From NCBI GenBank assembly GCA_014192625.1, contig BJHM01000006.1:108024-172023 (forward strand): 64,000 nt of DNA, given 5' to 3'. The stretch is from Planctomycetota bacterium. Lineage in GTDB: Bacteria; Planctomycetota; UBA1135; UBA2386. Of this stretch, positions 50,441 through 59,787 are shown one piece after another; positions within the stretch are counted from its first letter, which is position 1, and every line of letters starts with the position of its first letter. The notes under the pieces were generated by a model. That model worked only from the letters and a program-made list of their open reading frames with translations, had not been told where the DNA came from and searched no databases. Position numbers and translations under genes: made by a program.

Positions 50441-51733
50441 TCATCGCGACGGCACAAGTTGCGGCGACTTTGCCGCTGACAAAAGTGTGAGCCAAAGCAC
50501 GCCACCAGAAATAGCGGTGGTGATTGCCTCCTGCGTCTGCTCTGGCGAAGACTCGCCAAGCGAGTTCACCATGGCATCGGTGATTCCATGACAGCCGAGC
50601 AACAACAGGGCGCGCGCCCTCGGCAATAGGCCGACGGGGTTCTGCCGGAACGACAGCAGGACCTGTGGCGCATACGGCGGCACGGCCCACTCGCGCTGCA
50701 ATTTTTTGGCGGCATTTGCGACCTCGACGGCGAGCACCGGCTCGGCAGCGATCCGCGCGAGCAGTGCTGCCAACTCATTGCGTGGACCATCTGGCGCACC
50801 AAAGTCCTTGCCGCGCCGATGCATCATCACCACCGGTTCAGCACTGAGGAATGCGTAATCGACGAACGGCGCGCCAGCCTGCATTTCAAGGTAGCGGTAG
50901 GTGCCGAAGGTTGCCTGCGCACGAAACCGCAGCACCTCGATCGCAAGCGCAAACGGCAAGTTCGCAGGAGCCGGCATCGGCGCTCGAAACGCCGCCGCGA
51001 TGAATGCGCCCTTGGTCCGTTCGTTGATCGTGTATTCCACAACTGCCGCGCCACGGACATAACCTCGATCGACCGGCACCGGCACCGTGCGCAAAAGCGC
51101 TGCGCGCAAAATGTCCGCCACCGGCATCGAACCGATCACCACGGCGCGCACTGGTGCCACCAACGGCAACGCAAACCGTTTGGCGAAGTCCGCGACTGCA
51201 TACTGCTGCGCCGCCCTTGGCGCGCCGCCACGCGAACAACCACCGGCCGTAGCAAACGCCAACTCGCGCCGCGCGCGACTCTGCAACACGCGACCGGGCA
51301 ACAGCGCCTCCTCATCGTCGGCATTGAGCGCGGCCCGCGCCAACGCCAACGCCAACGCATCCGCATCACTCGGCAGCTTTGTTGCCGCAAGCAACGTGTC
51401 AAACCATGTTGCCACCAGGGACGGCGGCAGTCCGTTGGGCAATAACAACTGATGCAGCGTCACTCCATCGAGCACTTCGCTGCCGACCTCCGCGCCTACC
51501 GGCAACACCGCCAATACCCGCCGATCGCGCAGCAACGACATCGCTTGCGCCAGCACGCGCTCCTCGCCGGGGTCCGCGCAATGTGCATTTGGCATTGCCA
51601 CCACCACCGCCGAAGCCGACAGCTCATCGCCGACCAAAACGCGCAGGCCATGGCCATTTGAGAGCTGCTGCCAGTCCGGCGCCTGCGCCATCGCGAGTGC
51701 CGTGGTCAAGGCGACAATGCACCAGTTTTTCAT
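50441..51733 (-). CDS. Exported M16-like protein lacking the zinc motif
   Basis: The 430-residue protein has a signal peptide (WCIVALTTALAMAQA). The start of the mature part (LSNGHGLRVLVGDELSASAV) and the two-half layout resemble M16 peptidases, but no HxxEH is present; the expected place reads PNAHCADPGEERVLAQ. It may be an inactive M16 partner or only distantly similar. It overlaps the ABC gene by four bases (ATGA) and is probably translationally coupled to it. Confidence 0.55.
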   Translation of the reverse strand: MKNWCIVALTTALAMAQAPDWQQLSNGHGLRVLVGDELSASAVVVAMPNAHCADPGEERVLAQAMSLLRDRRVLAVLPVGAEVGSEVLDGVTLHQLLLPNGLPPSLVATWFDTLLAATKLPSDADALALALARAALNADDEEALLPGRVLQSRARRELAFATAGGCSRGGAPRAAQQYAVADFAKRFALPLVAPVRAVVIGSMPVADILRAALLRTVPVPVDRGYVRGAAVVEYTINERTKGAFIAAAFRAPMPAPANLPFALAIEVLRFRAQATFGTYRYLEMQAGAPFVDYAFLSAEPVVMMHRRGKDFGAPDGPRNELAALLARIAAEPVLAVEVANAAKKLQREWAVPPYAPQVLLSFRQNPVGLLPRARALLLLGCHGITDAMVNSLGESSPEQTQEAITTAISGGVLWLTLLSAAKSPQLVPSR

Positions 51734-53055
51734 GCGCTAAAAACATTCGCGGAAAGTTCCAACACTCGATCGGCGACCGCGCGCGCGAGTTCGTGGTCGT
51801 GGGTAATCAAGACCATGGCAACACCGCGCCGTTCGCATAGCTCGAGCAGGCATAAAACCATCCTTTGCGTAGCAACTGGATCGAGCGCCAAGAACGGCTC
51901 GTCAAGAATCAGCACCTCGGGATCCGCGGCCAAGGCGCGCAGCAACGCGGCGCGACGCCGTTCGCCGCCCGACATTTGCGCAGCAGTGCAGCCGAACACA
52001 GCGGCTGGCAGCTGCAATGCAGAAGCGAGATCTCTCACCGCTACGCCCGGCGCGGTCACTTCTGCCAGCAACGACGCCAGTGTGCGGCCCGGGGTTAGCG
52101 AAGCAAACGCGTCCTGGAACACCATCTGCACCGCAGTCGCTCGCAGCGGCCGCTGCACCGTGCCGCGCTGCGGCGTGAGTTGGGAAGCCAACACCTTGGC
52201 CAGCGTTGTCTTGCCCACTCCGGAGGCCCCGGTCACCGCGACGATCTCGCCGCGATGCAGCGTAAAGTTGAGGCCGTCAAACAAACGGCTAGCACCGAAC
52301 TCGACCCCGATGCCAACCGCCGCCAGCACGACCTCTGCGGGCTCCGTTTTCCTGCGCGCGCGCACGGGTAACGATGGCGATTTCTGGCTGCCAAGCCGAA
52401 ATGCGCCCTCGACAAATTCATAACTCTGCGCGCCGAGGCCATCGATCAACTGACGATCGTGCGTTGCCAGCAGCAAAGCGGCACCGCGCGCCTTCAACGT
52501 CTGCATGGCAGCAAGCCAACGCCTCATGCTCTGATCGTCGAGGCTGGTGCTCGGTTCATCTGCGACCACCAAGTCCGGCGTGCGCAACTGCGCCACCGCG
52601 AGCAGCACGCGCTGGGCCTGACCGCCCGATATTTGGTGCGGATAACGCAACACCAACTCGCTCGCAGCGTCGATGCCAAGCTCGCTTAATGCCACAGCGG
52701 CCGCGGCTGCGGTGCAGTTCGTCGCCTGCTGGATCTGACGACCGATCGGCTGCAACGGGTCGAGCGCGGACATGGCATCCTGCACAATGAAACACAGCCG
52801 TTCGCGGCGCAGCTTGCGCAGTTCTTCTGGCGTAAGGACTGCGGTATCGCTGCCAAACAGTTGGACGCGACCGCTTACCCGCACGTGCGGACGGTGGTTT
52901 GCAAACAGCGCATGCAGCACGCTCGACTTGCCCGAACCAGACGGGCCGCAGAGTGAAACGGCTTCACCAGGCAAGAGCGATAGCTTTGGCAAGGCCACAG
53001 CAAACGATGGCGCGCGTTGCAGGCTCAGACCCTCGACTTCGAGCAACAAAGGCAC
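51730..53055 (-). CDS. Double ABC ATPase (DppD-DppF/YejF-type)
   Basis: Two complete ATP-binding cassettes lie in one 441-residue chain. The first has Walker A GPSGSGKSS (37-45), signature ISGGQAQR and Walker B DLVVADEPST. The second has GASGVGKTT, MSGGERRR and VLILDEPFLALD. The arrangement and the QDAMSALDPLQ / QDAFASLTPG Q-loops match fused peptide/nickel importer ATPases, yet no permease or binding-protein gene is in the window. The GTG at 53055 gives the typical MPLLLEVEGLSL start; an ATG at 53172 would overlap the divergent gene's start. Confidence 0.88.
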   Translation of the reverse strand: MPLLLEVEGLSLQRAPSFAVALPKLSLLPGEAVSLCGPSGSGKSSVLHALFANHRPHVRVSGRVQLFGSDTAVLTPEELRKLRRERLCFIVQDAMSALDPLQPIGRQIQQATNCTAAAAAVALSELGIDAASELVLRYPHQISGGQAQRVLLAVAQLRTPDLVVADEPSTSLDDQSMRRWLAAMQTLKARGAALLLATHDRQLIDGLGAQSYEFVEGAFRLGSQKSPSLPVRARRKTEPAEVVLAAVGIGVEFGASRLFDGLNFTLHRGEIVAVTGASGVGKTTLAKVLASQLTPQRGTVQRPLRATAVQMVFQDAFASLTPGRTLASLLAEVTAPGVAVRDLASALQLPAAVFGCTAAQMSGGERRRAALLRALAADPEVLILDEPFLALDPVATQRMVLCLLELCERRGVAMVLITHDHELARAVADRVLELSANVFSA

Positions 53056-53170
53056 GGCGTCAGATCGCACGACAAACGCAGCGCCCCTGCAAGCAACAAG
53101 TTGGCCGCCGTCGCCAACGACTAGCCCCCCAGCTAGCAGCGATCTAGGCAATAGCCCTATGCTGCGGCTC

Positions 53171-54304
53171 ATGAAGAGACCTGTCCGCTGCTGCCTCGTC
53201 CCCACCTTTGCCGCCGTTCTATGCCTCACGCTGCCAGGCCACGCGCAAGGCAATCTTAGCTCGCTGCAGCGTTCGTTCGGACTACAGCGCGATGCCCTAT
53301 ACGGCGGCAAAGACCTGCCGACGCAGGCGCAGGAAGCGGCCTTGTTGCAGCAGCAGACCAAAGCATTGCAGGAGTTCTTGGCCAAAGACCAAAGCCCCGA
53401 ACGATTTTCTGGCGCGATTTTGCTCGCCGAGCTGTACCTGCAACAGCGCGACCGCGAAGCAGCCAAAAAAACCCTGCTCGGCATCGATCCAGACTTGGCG
53501 CCGGGCCGCTTGCTGTTGACCGCCGCCGACATGCTCGCGCACCTTGGTGAAAAGGCGCAACGCGATGCGCTGGTGAAGCAGGCGCTAATGAAGTCAATGC
53601 CGCGTGAAGAACGACTCGCGATGGCGGTCGTGCTGATGACGCAGCTGCGCGAAGTAAAGCAAGGCGAGCAGATTTTCGCCGAGGCACTGGCAGCAGCCAC
53701 CGACGACGAAGCCCGCGCCTTGGTGCGCTGGCGCCGCTGTGACGCGCTGCGCGGCCGTGAGGACCTGCCAGAAAACGCCTGGTTCGAAGCACTTTCACAG
53801 CTGGCAATGGAGCTGCCCAAAACCTACTGGGGCAGTGTCGCGCGCGACCGCAACCTCGCATCCGAGTTTAAGCTCGGTGGTGAGTCGATCCCATTCGCGG
53901 TGACCACCTTGGACGGCAAATCGTTCGACTCAAAAGCGCTCCGTGGTCGCGGCGTGCTGCTCGTGTTCTGGAACACCTTGGACGATGGCAGCAAGGACTT
54001 GGTCAAGGCGATTGCCACATTGCAGCAACAACACGGAGCCGAGCTAGCCGTGCTCGGCATCGGTCTCGACGATAACGCTGCCGCCTACGCGCAGCAGAGC
54101 ACGAAGCTCGGCGCAACCTTCCCGCACATCTGCGACGGCAAAGGCCCGCAGACGGACCTTGCACTGCGCTTTGGCGTAGAGATCACGCCAACGATTCTGG
54201 TGATCGACCGCAATGGCAAACTCGCCGGGCTAAACCTGCATGTCGACAATCAGGTGACGCGCGACGAACTGACTGCGGCACTAAAGCGCGCACTGCTGCG
54301 TTGA
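53171..54304 (+). CDS. Exported TPR-thioredoxin-fold (TlpA-like) protein without CxxC
   Basis: The 377-residue protein has a signal peptide ending near LPGHAQG, and helical repeats over residues 30-215 (LAELYLQQRDREAAKKTLLG). A redoxin/TlpA-like domain follows: ESIPFAVTTLDGKSFDSKAL, GVLLVFWNTLDDGSKD and the cis-proline loop GVEITPTILVIDRNGKL. The usual WCxxC is replaced by NTLDDGS, so the fold persists without redox cysteines. The ATG at 53171 is preferred over 53159, which adds MLRL. Its last codons are part of the downstream minisatellite. Confidence 0.8.
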   Translation: MKRPVRCCLVPTFAAVLCLTLPGHAQGNLSSLQRSFGLQRDALYGGKDLPTQAQEAALLQQQTKALQEFLAKDQSPERFSGAILLAELYLQQRDREAAKKTLLGIDPDLAPGRLLLTAADMLAHLGEKAQRDALVKQALMKSMPREERLAMAVVLMTQLREVKQGEQIFAEALAAATDDEARALVRWRRCDALRGREDLPENAWFEALSQLAMELPKTYWGSVARDRNLASEFKLGGESIPFAVTTLDGKSFDSKALRGRGVLLVFWNTLDDGSKDLVKAIATLQQQHGAELAVLGIGLDDNAAAYAQQSTKLGATFPHICDGKGPQTDLALRFGVEITPTILVIDRNGKLAGLNLHVDNQVTRDELTAALKRALLR

Positions 54305-54684
54305 TCGCAGCGGTGATCGCACTGCTGCGGTGATCGCAGTGGTGATCGCACTGCTGCGGTGATCGCAGTGGTGATCGCAGCGGTGATCGCAGCGGTGATC
54401 GCAGTGGTGCGTTGATCGCAGCGGTGATCGCAGTGGTGATCGCACTGCTGCGGTGATCGCAATGGTGATCGCAGCGGTGATCGCAGCGGGATCGCACTGC
54501 TGCGGTGATCGCAGTGGTGATCGCAGCGGTGATCGCAATGGTGATCGCACTGCTGCGGTGATCGCAGCGGTGATCGCAGCGGTGATCGCAATGGTGATCG
54601 CACTGCTGCGGTGATCGCAATGGTGATCGCAGCGGTGATCGCAGCGGGATCGCAATGGTGATCGCACTGCTGCGGTGATCGCAG
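54303..54684. repeat. 12/17-bp minisatellite (29 GATCGCA units) between tlpA-like gene and ridA
   Basis: The array consists of about 29 units beginning GATCGCA. Most are 12 bp (GATCGCAGCGGT, GATCGCAGTGGT, GATCGCAATGGT); seven are 17 bp (GATCGCACTGCTGCGGT), and two junctions lack the final T. It starts at the stop codon of the preceding gene, whose last codons (GCACTGCTGCGTTGA) match the 17-bp unit. Every unit carries a GATC site. The array fills nearly all of the gap to ridA. Confidence 0.93.
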
Positions 54685-54709
54685 CACCGCAGGACCGCCC
54701 CTTTGCTAC

Positions 54710-55090
54710 TCAGATGGCCGCCGTGCAATCGATCTCGACCAGCGCACCCTTTGGCAGTTCTTTGACGGCGATGGTCGCGCGGGCCGGTTTGTGCGTGGTG
54801 AATCGCTTCCCGTAAACCTCGTTGACTGCGGCGAAGTCACCAATCGACACGAGAAAAATCGAGCAACGGAGCACGCGGTCGAAGCCACTGCCGGCGGCCG
54901 AAAGCACTGCCGAGAGATTCTGCATAACGCGCTCTGTCTGTTCGGCAACGGTGGCACCCACCATCTGATTGGTCGCTGGATCGAGCGAGATCTGGCCACT
55001 GCAGTAAACGACGTTGCCAAACTTTACCGCTTGGCTGTAGGGGCCAATGGCTTTGGGAGCAGCGTCGGTCTGAACGATTTCGGGCTTCAT
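54710..55090 (-). CDS. ridA: RidA family enamine/imine deaminase
   Basis: The 126-residue protein shows RidA hallmarks: G16PYSQ, CSGQISLDP, R104ATIAVKELPKGALVEID with the substrate-binding arginine at the E. coli R105 position, and a conserved Glu at 119. RidA trimers hydrolyse reactive 2-aminoacrylate and related enamines made by PLP enzymes. It follows coaD by 20 bases on the same strand and ends beside the minisatellite. Confidence 0.95.
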   Translation of the reverse strand: MKPEIVQTDAAPKAIGPYSQAVKFGNVVYCSGQISLDPATNQMVGATVAEQTERVMQNLSAVLSAAGSGFDRVLRCSIFLVSIGDFAAVNEVYGKRFTTHKPARATIAVKELPKGALVEIDCTAAI

Positions 55091-55110
55091 GTGGAATGCT
55101 GAGGTCAGGG

Positions 55111-55590
55111 TTACTGTTGAAGACGTTCGCGCAAGCGGATTTCGACCTGCGGCGGGACGAAGTGGCCGACGGCGCCGCCGCTTCTCACGATCTCTTTGAT
55201 CAGCGACGACGAAACAAAGCTGTATTCGACGCTCGGCATCACAAAGACCGTTTCGATGCTCGGCTGCAGATGCCGGTTGGTCAACGCCATCTGATATTCA
55301 TATTCAAAGTCCGACACGGTGCGGACCCCGCGCAGGATTGCACCGATGCCCTGAGCGCGACAAAAGTCGACGACTAGCCCTGGGAACGAGGTGACGGAGA
55401 GCCTTGGATTCTGCGGCAGCACTTCGCGCAGCATGGCAATCCGCTCCTCGACCGTGAAGGTCGACGCTTTCTGCCGGTTGATCGCGATCGCAACCGTCAG
55501 GTGATCGAACATCGGCAATGCGCGCTCGATGAGGTTGAGGTGTCCGCACGTGACCGGATCAAAACTACCGGGATAAATGGCCGTGACCAT
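55111..55590 (-). CDS. coaD: Phosphopantetheine adenylyltransferase
   Basis: The 159-residue protein has the nucleotidyltransferase motif GSFDPVTCGHLNLI with T14xGH17, the RGVRTVSDFEYEYQMA block and EYSFVSSSLIKE (the ISSTLVRE motif). All are diagnostic for CoaD, which transfers AMP from ATP to 4'-phosphopantetheine in coenzyme A synthesis. The ATG at 55590 begins the conserved MVTAIYPGSFDP. Operon with ridA; divergent from comEC. Confidence 0.97.
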   Translation of the reverse strand: MVTAIYPGSFDPVTCGHLNLIERALPMFDHLTVAIAINRQKASTFTVEERIAMLREVLPQNPRLSVTSFPGLVVDFCRAQGIGAILRGVRTVSDFEYEYQMALTNRHLQPSIETVFVMPSVEYSFVSSSLIKEIVRSGGAVGHFVPPQVEIRLRERLQQ

Positions 55591-55621
55591 GGGGCAAAGA
55601 ATGTAACCGGCGCGCATTTCG

Positions 55622-57817
55622 GTGCACGGAGAGTCTGTGCCGCCGCATCGAAGCCACATCGTCGCACTTGGTTGCCTTGTCGCCCTAGTCGCCGTTTTCC
55701 TCACCCGAATCCACTTCGGCATCGCTGCTGTGTGGGCCGTCAGCTGGACGATTGCCATCCCACGCGGCGGGTTTGCCCTTGCCGGCCTGGCAGCACTGCC
55801 AGTGCTACTCGCCGCCATGCCGCGCCCCGATGCGCTGGCAATGGCAATCCCGAACGGCCCGGTAACGCTGTTCGGCAGCGTGACCTTAGTCCGGCGCGAC
55901 TACACCGAGAACTCCAGCGGAATCGAAGTGACCGCGAACGGACTTCGCTATCGAGCCTACATAAAACCCGCCCTTTGCATCCTGCCGGGGGACCGCATCT
56001 GGCTCACGGGGCGCGGCACTGAGGCCTGCGTGCCCGATGGTGCGCCTTCGGTGCAGGCTGCGGCCAGTGCCTGTCGTATCGAGCCTGGCGCGCAATCGCT
56101 GCCGCGAGCCTGCACCGAAATCCGGCTCGCGCTCGAAGCACGACTGCACGCATTGCTGCCACTCAATGAGGCGCTGCTGGTCAGCAACCTCGTGCTCGGC
56201 TCGGGCACCCGCGTGCCAACCGACCTCGCCGCCGCACACCGCGCCACCGGTCTCAGTCATCTACTTGCAGTCAGCGGGGCACATGCAGCGATGCTCTCGA
56301 TGCTGCTCGGACTGCAATCGTTGCACGGCGGCCGACGACGGCGGATCGGCACGGTGCACCTCACGATCGCAATGATGCTGCTCTTCAGCTATGGCGCGAT
56401 CACTGGCTTCGAGCCGCCAGTGTTCCGCGCGTTGGCTAGCTACGCGCTCGCCGGATACGGCATGCGCACGGGCCGCAAGCTCGGCGTGATGACCGGCCTC
56501 GCATGGCCGGCACTGTTTAGCTGCCTGCTCGCACCGGACGGCATTCTCGGCGCGAGTTTTTGGCTCAGTTACGCCGCCGTCGGGGGACTCTGGCTCGCGG
56601 GCCCGCCACGCGCCGACACTGCGCTCGAACGGTTCGTGCTCTGCCCGATTCGCGCGTCGTTCTGGGCAACCGCGATGACTGCGCCGTGGACCCTAGGTTG
56701 GTTTGGCCAGCTCGCACCGTGGACCGTCCTGCTGACGCCGATCCTGGCGCCGCTCGTTGCCGCCTTGTTGTTCCTTGGCCTCGCGACATCGATTGGCGCG
56801 CTGCTGGTGCCAATGCTGGGCACCGTGTGCGCCATGCCGCTGTCGATCCTCGCTCGGACCTATGCCAACGCTGTCCAACTCGCCGACTCGCTGCCAGCCA
56901 CGCCAATCCATGCGTTCACCACGCCGTCAATGATATGGCTCGCACTGGCAGCCATCACCGGCCTCACCGTTGCCGCAGTCCTGCGAACGCGCGGCAGTGC
57001 GTTACTCGGCTGCGCCATCGCTGCGCTGCCGCACTTCCTACCGGCCGCGCCGCCCGATGCGCCTAGCCTGCAGCTGTTCGCAATTGGGCATGGCCAGTGC
57101 TGCCTCGTCACCAGCAACACCGGCCGCAACATCGTCATCGACTGTGGCAGTCAACAAAACTTGCTCCTGCCGGCGCGCCGGCTCGAACAAGCCATGCACC
57201 GCCGCTGCATTGACGTGTTGGTCCTAACCCACGCCGACCGCGACCACACCGGCACCGTTAAAGGGCTATGCGGGCGGCTGCCGATCCTGCGCGCCATTCT
57301 GCCTGCTGCGATGCGCGATCATCCTGCCGCCCATGCGCTCGCGTTGCAGCACTGCAAGATCACATTTCTACTGCCGGGCGAACGGGATGCAGGAGAGCCT
57401 GGCATCACCGTTGCGGCGCCGCGCGTCACGGCTGCCACGGACAACGATGCGAGCCTTTGGACGACGGTGGCGTTCGTTGGACTGTCGGTGCAGTTGCCTG
57501 GCGACGCGCAACAACGCGGGATCGAAGCGGCAATCGCCGAGCACATTGCCGGTCGCGCGGATGTGCTCGTGCTGCCCCACCACGGCCGCCCCGAGGTCGC
57601 CATCGACACGCTGCTGGATGTCGTGCAGCCCCTTTTGTGCCTAGTGAGCAACCAGTGCGGCGAAGGCAACTCCGTGCAGGGTGGCACAGTCGTCCGACGC
57701 GGTGTGCCAACATTCGCCACTGGCGAATGCGGCAGCATCCTTTTGATCGGCGGTGCTGAACCGCGCATCCAAGGCACGCAAGGGCTCCTGCTGCCAAAGC
57801 GTGAAAAAGGCGACTAG
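55622..57817 (+). CDS. comEC: ComEC/Rec2-family DNA-uptake channel protein
   Basis: The 731-residue protein has N-terminal membrane helices, an OB-like segment (about 75-145), the multi-helix competence domain with GLSHLLAVSGAHAAMLS, and a C-terminal metallo-beta-lactamase domain with THADRDHTG near 536-544 and LVLPHHGRPE. ComEC forms the inner-membrane channel for transforming DNA, and its MBL domain may degrade the non-imported strand. The GTG at 55622 is the start, 31 bases from the divergent coaD start. The pseudopilin operon elsewhere in the window may or may not act with it. Confidence 0.93.
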   Translation: MHGESVPPHRSHIVALGCLVALVAVFLTRIHFGIAAVWAVSWTIAIPRGGFALAGLAALPVLLAAMPRPDALAMAIPNGPVTLFGSVTLVRRDYTENSSGIEVTANGLRYRAYIKPALCILPGDRIWLTGRGTEACVPDGAPSVQAAASACRIEPGAQSLPRACTEIRLALEARLHALLPLNEALLVSNLVLGSGTRVPTDLAAAHRATGLSHLLAVSGAHAAMLSMLLGLQSLHGGRRRRIGTVHLTIAMMLLFSYGAITGFEPPVFRALASYALAGYGMRTGRKLGVMTGLAWPALFSCLLAPDGILGASFWLSYAAVGGLWLAGPPRADTALERFVLCPIRASFWATAMTAPWTLGWFGQLAPWTVLLTPILAPLVAALLFLGLATSIGALLVPMLGTVCAMPLSILARTYANAVQLADSLPATPIHAFTTPSMIWLALAAITGLTVAAVLRTRGSALLGCAIAALPHFLPAAPPDAPSLQLFAIGHGQCCLVTSNTGRNIVIDCGSQQNLLLPARRLEQAMHRRCIDVLVLTHADRDHTGTVKGLCGRLPILRAILPAAMRDHPAAHALALQHCKITFLLPGERDAGEPGITVAAPRVTAATDNDASLWTTVAFVGLSVQLPGDAQQRGIEAAIAEHIAGRADVLVLPHHGRPEVAIDTLLDVVQPLLCLVSNQCGEGNSVQGGTVVRRGVPTFATGECGSILLIGGAEPRIQGTQGLLLPKREKGD

Positions 57818-57845
57818 TCGCTTACTCACCGCAAACTCACCGCGA

Positions 57846-59699
57846 TCACTGCGGCTGCGCGGCCAAAGCGTGCAGACAAAGCAACGCCATCGCCGTGCCA
57901 TAGCAGCGACCAAGTTCATGGCTGTCGACGAAGCAACCGTCGAACTCCGGCAGATCGAGCACCAGCTGCCGCTGCTGTGTAGCAAACAGGCCGCGTTGCC
58001 CGGCATCCGTTAGGTGCATCGTTGCTTCGGCGCGGCCGAGCATGTCGAACCAGAAGAAAAAGCCGCCGTAACGATACTTGCCAGCGTGGTCGTCGTATTT
58101 GCGCACCGAAGCGAGCTCGCCATGGTGCTCAAAGCCGGTCTGCAGCGCGGCCGTAAGCTTTACCAAGTCACTCTTTCCCCATTGCAGCACAGCGAGTTCG
58201 CACAACGGCGTGCGGCCAGCACCAGCCGGGACAGCCTCGCGCGGTTTGCCGTTGCCTGGATGGCCATAGGTGTAGACGCCATCCGCCGTGCGGCATTGCA
58301 GCAGCGCGCGCAGTCCACGCAAAACGACTTGCGCATCGACCTTGGCGCCAACGTCGCGCGAAGCAGCGAGCGCCTGCAAGGCCGTCGCGATCGCAAACGG
58401 GTTGCCATATTCATGAAACCATACGCCCGTCTCCGGCTGCAGATTGACCACCGCTGCAACCGCGGACTGGAGCATGGGCTTCAACGCTTCGCGCTCGTTG
58501 GGATGCAATTGGTGGTAACGCGCAAGAAACCGCAGGCGGTAGGCAAACGCCCAGAGGATCTCATCGCGATCACTCAGCGCATATTTGCCGTCGTTGCCCG
58601 CAAGCGCCAGCAACGCAGAGAGCTGCTTACTGAGCGCAATGCGATCGGCCTCGGGCAGCGTGAGTTGCTTCTCCGCCACGCGCGCCTCGGCGCACAGCAG
58701 TGCCTCGCCGGCCAAAAAGCTCACTGCGGCGTAGACGTTGGGCAGACTATCGGTGCCACCAAAGTCATAGAGGCTGTCACGCAACACGCCGTCCTCATCT
58801 GGCATTCGCAGGAGGTATCGCACACTTTGCTGCCACAGCTGCTCCTCCGTGAAGGTGCCTTTAGGTGCGCGCGATCCTTCGACGCGTTCGCGCAGCACTT
58901 TTTCTGGCACCGGCAAAAAGTCTTCAAAGCCGTGCACGAATGGACCGTGGCCCAAAACCTCCATCGCACCTTTCCACGCAAACGGCGAATCTTTGCAGCG
59001 TTCGACAAGTTCCTGCCAGGCGATGACGGAAGCCCCGGTCTGACCGCTCCTACGCAGCGCCGCGCCGCGCAAGAACAGCGCTTCGGCAACCACCGCTGAC
59101 GATGGCTCTTTTAGCAGCATCGCCTCGATCGCTTGCAACGCGGCCTTGTTGTCGAGTGCGCGATACGCATCCCAAGCTTCACGCAACGCCGGCGCAACGG
59201 TGAATGGTTGCGGGGACAACGAAGCGAGTTCGCGCAGCGGCGCCTCAAACCACTCCGGCTGAAAAGTCGTGATCTGCGACATGCGTGCACGTTCGTGCCC
59301 TTCTGCATCGAGCACCAACCAACCAGGCTCGATAAACAACAGCGGCCGCAGGTTGTATTGCCTGGCGAGTTCCCCCTTCGGCACCTGCTTCACGGGCACG
59401 AACGACTGCGACAACAACTCAATCGTCGACGGCCACGAAAACGGCCCCGCCATCATGTAGCAATCCAACTCGGACTTGCGATCCATCGGTGAACCGCTGA
59501 CGGATGGCACATACCAAAACACCAGTTTGTTCTGCGCCTTGGCATCAACGAGGGCTTGGCTCACAGAATCTCGCCACGGGATCGCCGAGCCTGCGCGCTC
59601 GGCCATCGGGGACGGCGGATTGCGCTCCTTGCGCGTCGAGTTCTGCGCGGCAACGACAGCGAGGAGACCAAACAGGACCACGAAGCGAGCCGAAATCAT
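57846..59699 (-). CDS. Exported thioredoxin-like plus alpha/alpha-toroid protein
   Basis: The 617-residue protein has a signal peptide (FVVLFGLLAVVAAQ). Residues about 40-140 resemble a thioredoxin-like domain of the Thioredoxin_7/DUF255 kind (ALVDAKAQNKLVFWYVPS, LLSQSFVPVKQVPKGELA), but no CxxC is present. The rest, from about 160, is helical with TPR-like pairs and then prenyltransferase/squalene-cyclase-like toroid repeats (GNPFAIATALQALAASRD, VLRGLRALLQCRTADGVYTYG). Function unknown. The ATG at 59699 puts the signal peptide first. It is convergent with comEC and divergent from the S46 peptidase gene. Confidence 0.75.
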   Translation of the reverse strand: MISARFVVLFGLLAVVAAQNSTRKERNPPSPMAERAGSAIPWRDSVSQALVDAKAQNKLVFWYVPSVSGSPMDRKSELDCYMMAGPFSWPSTIELLSQSFVPVKQVPKGELARQYNLRPLLFIEPGWLVLDAEGHERARMSQITTFQPEWFEAPLRELASLSPQPFTVAPALREAWDAYRALDNKAALQAIEAMLLKEPSSAVVAEALFLRGAALRRSGQTGASVIAWQELVERCKDSPFAWKGAMEVLGHGPFVHGFEDFLPVPEKVLRERVEGSRAPKGTFTEEQLWQQSVRYLLRMPDEDGVLRDSLYDFGGTDSLPNVYAAVSFLAGEALLCAEARVAEKQLTLPEADRIALSKQLSALLALAGNDGKYALSDRDEILWAFAYRLRFLARYHQLHPNEREALKPMLQSAVAAVVNLQPETGVWFHEYGNPFAIATALQALAASRDVGAKVDAQVVLRGLRALLQCRTADGVYTYGHPGNGKPREAVPAGAGRTPLCELAVLQWGKSDLVKLTAALQTGFEHHGELASVRKYDDHAGKYRYGGFFFWFDMLGRAEATMHLTDAGQRGLFATQQRQLVLDLPEFDGCFVDSHELGRCYGTAMALLCLHALAAQPQ

Positions 59700-59787
59700 G
59701 CGGCGAAAGATAGCTAGCGCCGGCTTTGCCCTTCGCTGGTAAAACCTCGACATTCGACTGATTCTCGACTCGCTTCAGAGATCCAAC

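Noticed and set aside
54303..54684. The GATCGCA array as CRISPR or a replication-origin iteron array
   Set aside because: Units abut with no spacers, and no initiator gene or AT-rich unwinding region is nearby.
54183..54728. Long minus-strand open frames of CDHRCDH-, RSPLRSP- or AITAAIT-type
   Set aside because: All three minus frames stay open only because the 12-bp unit is a multiple of three without stops; they are products of the minisatellite.
55622..57817. comEC and the pseudopilin operon as one complete competence system
   Set aside because: No ComEA, ComF, DprA or pilus ATPase is in the window, and the two loci are 11 kb apart; a link would be speculation.
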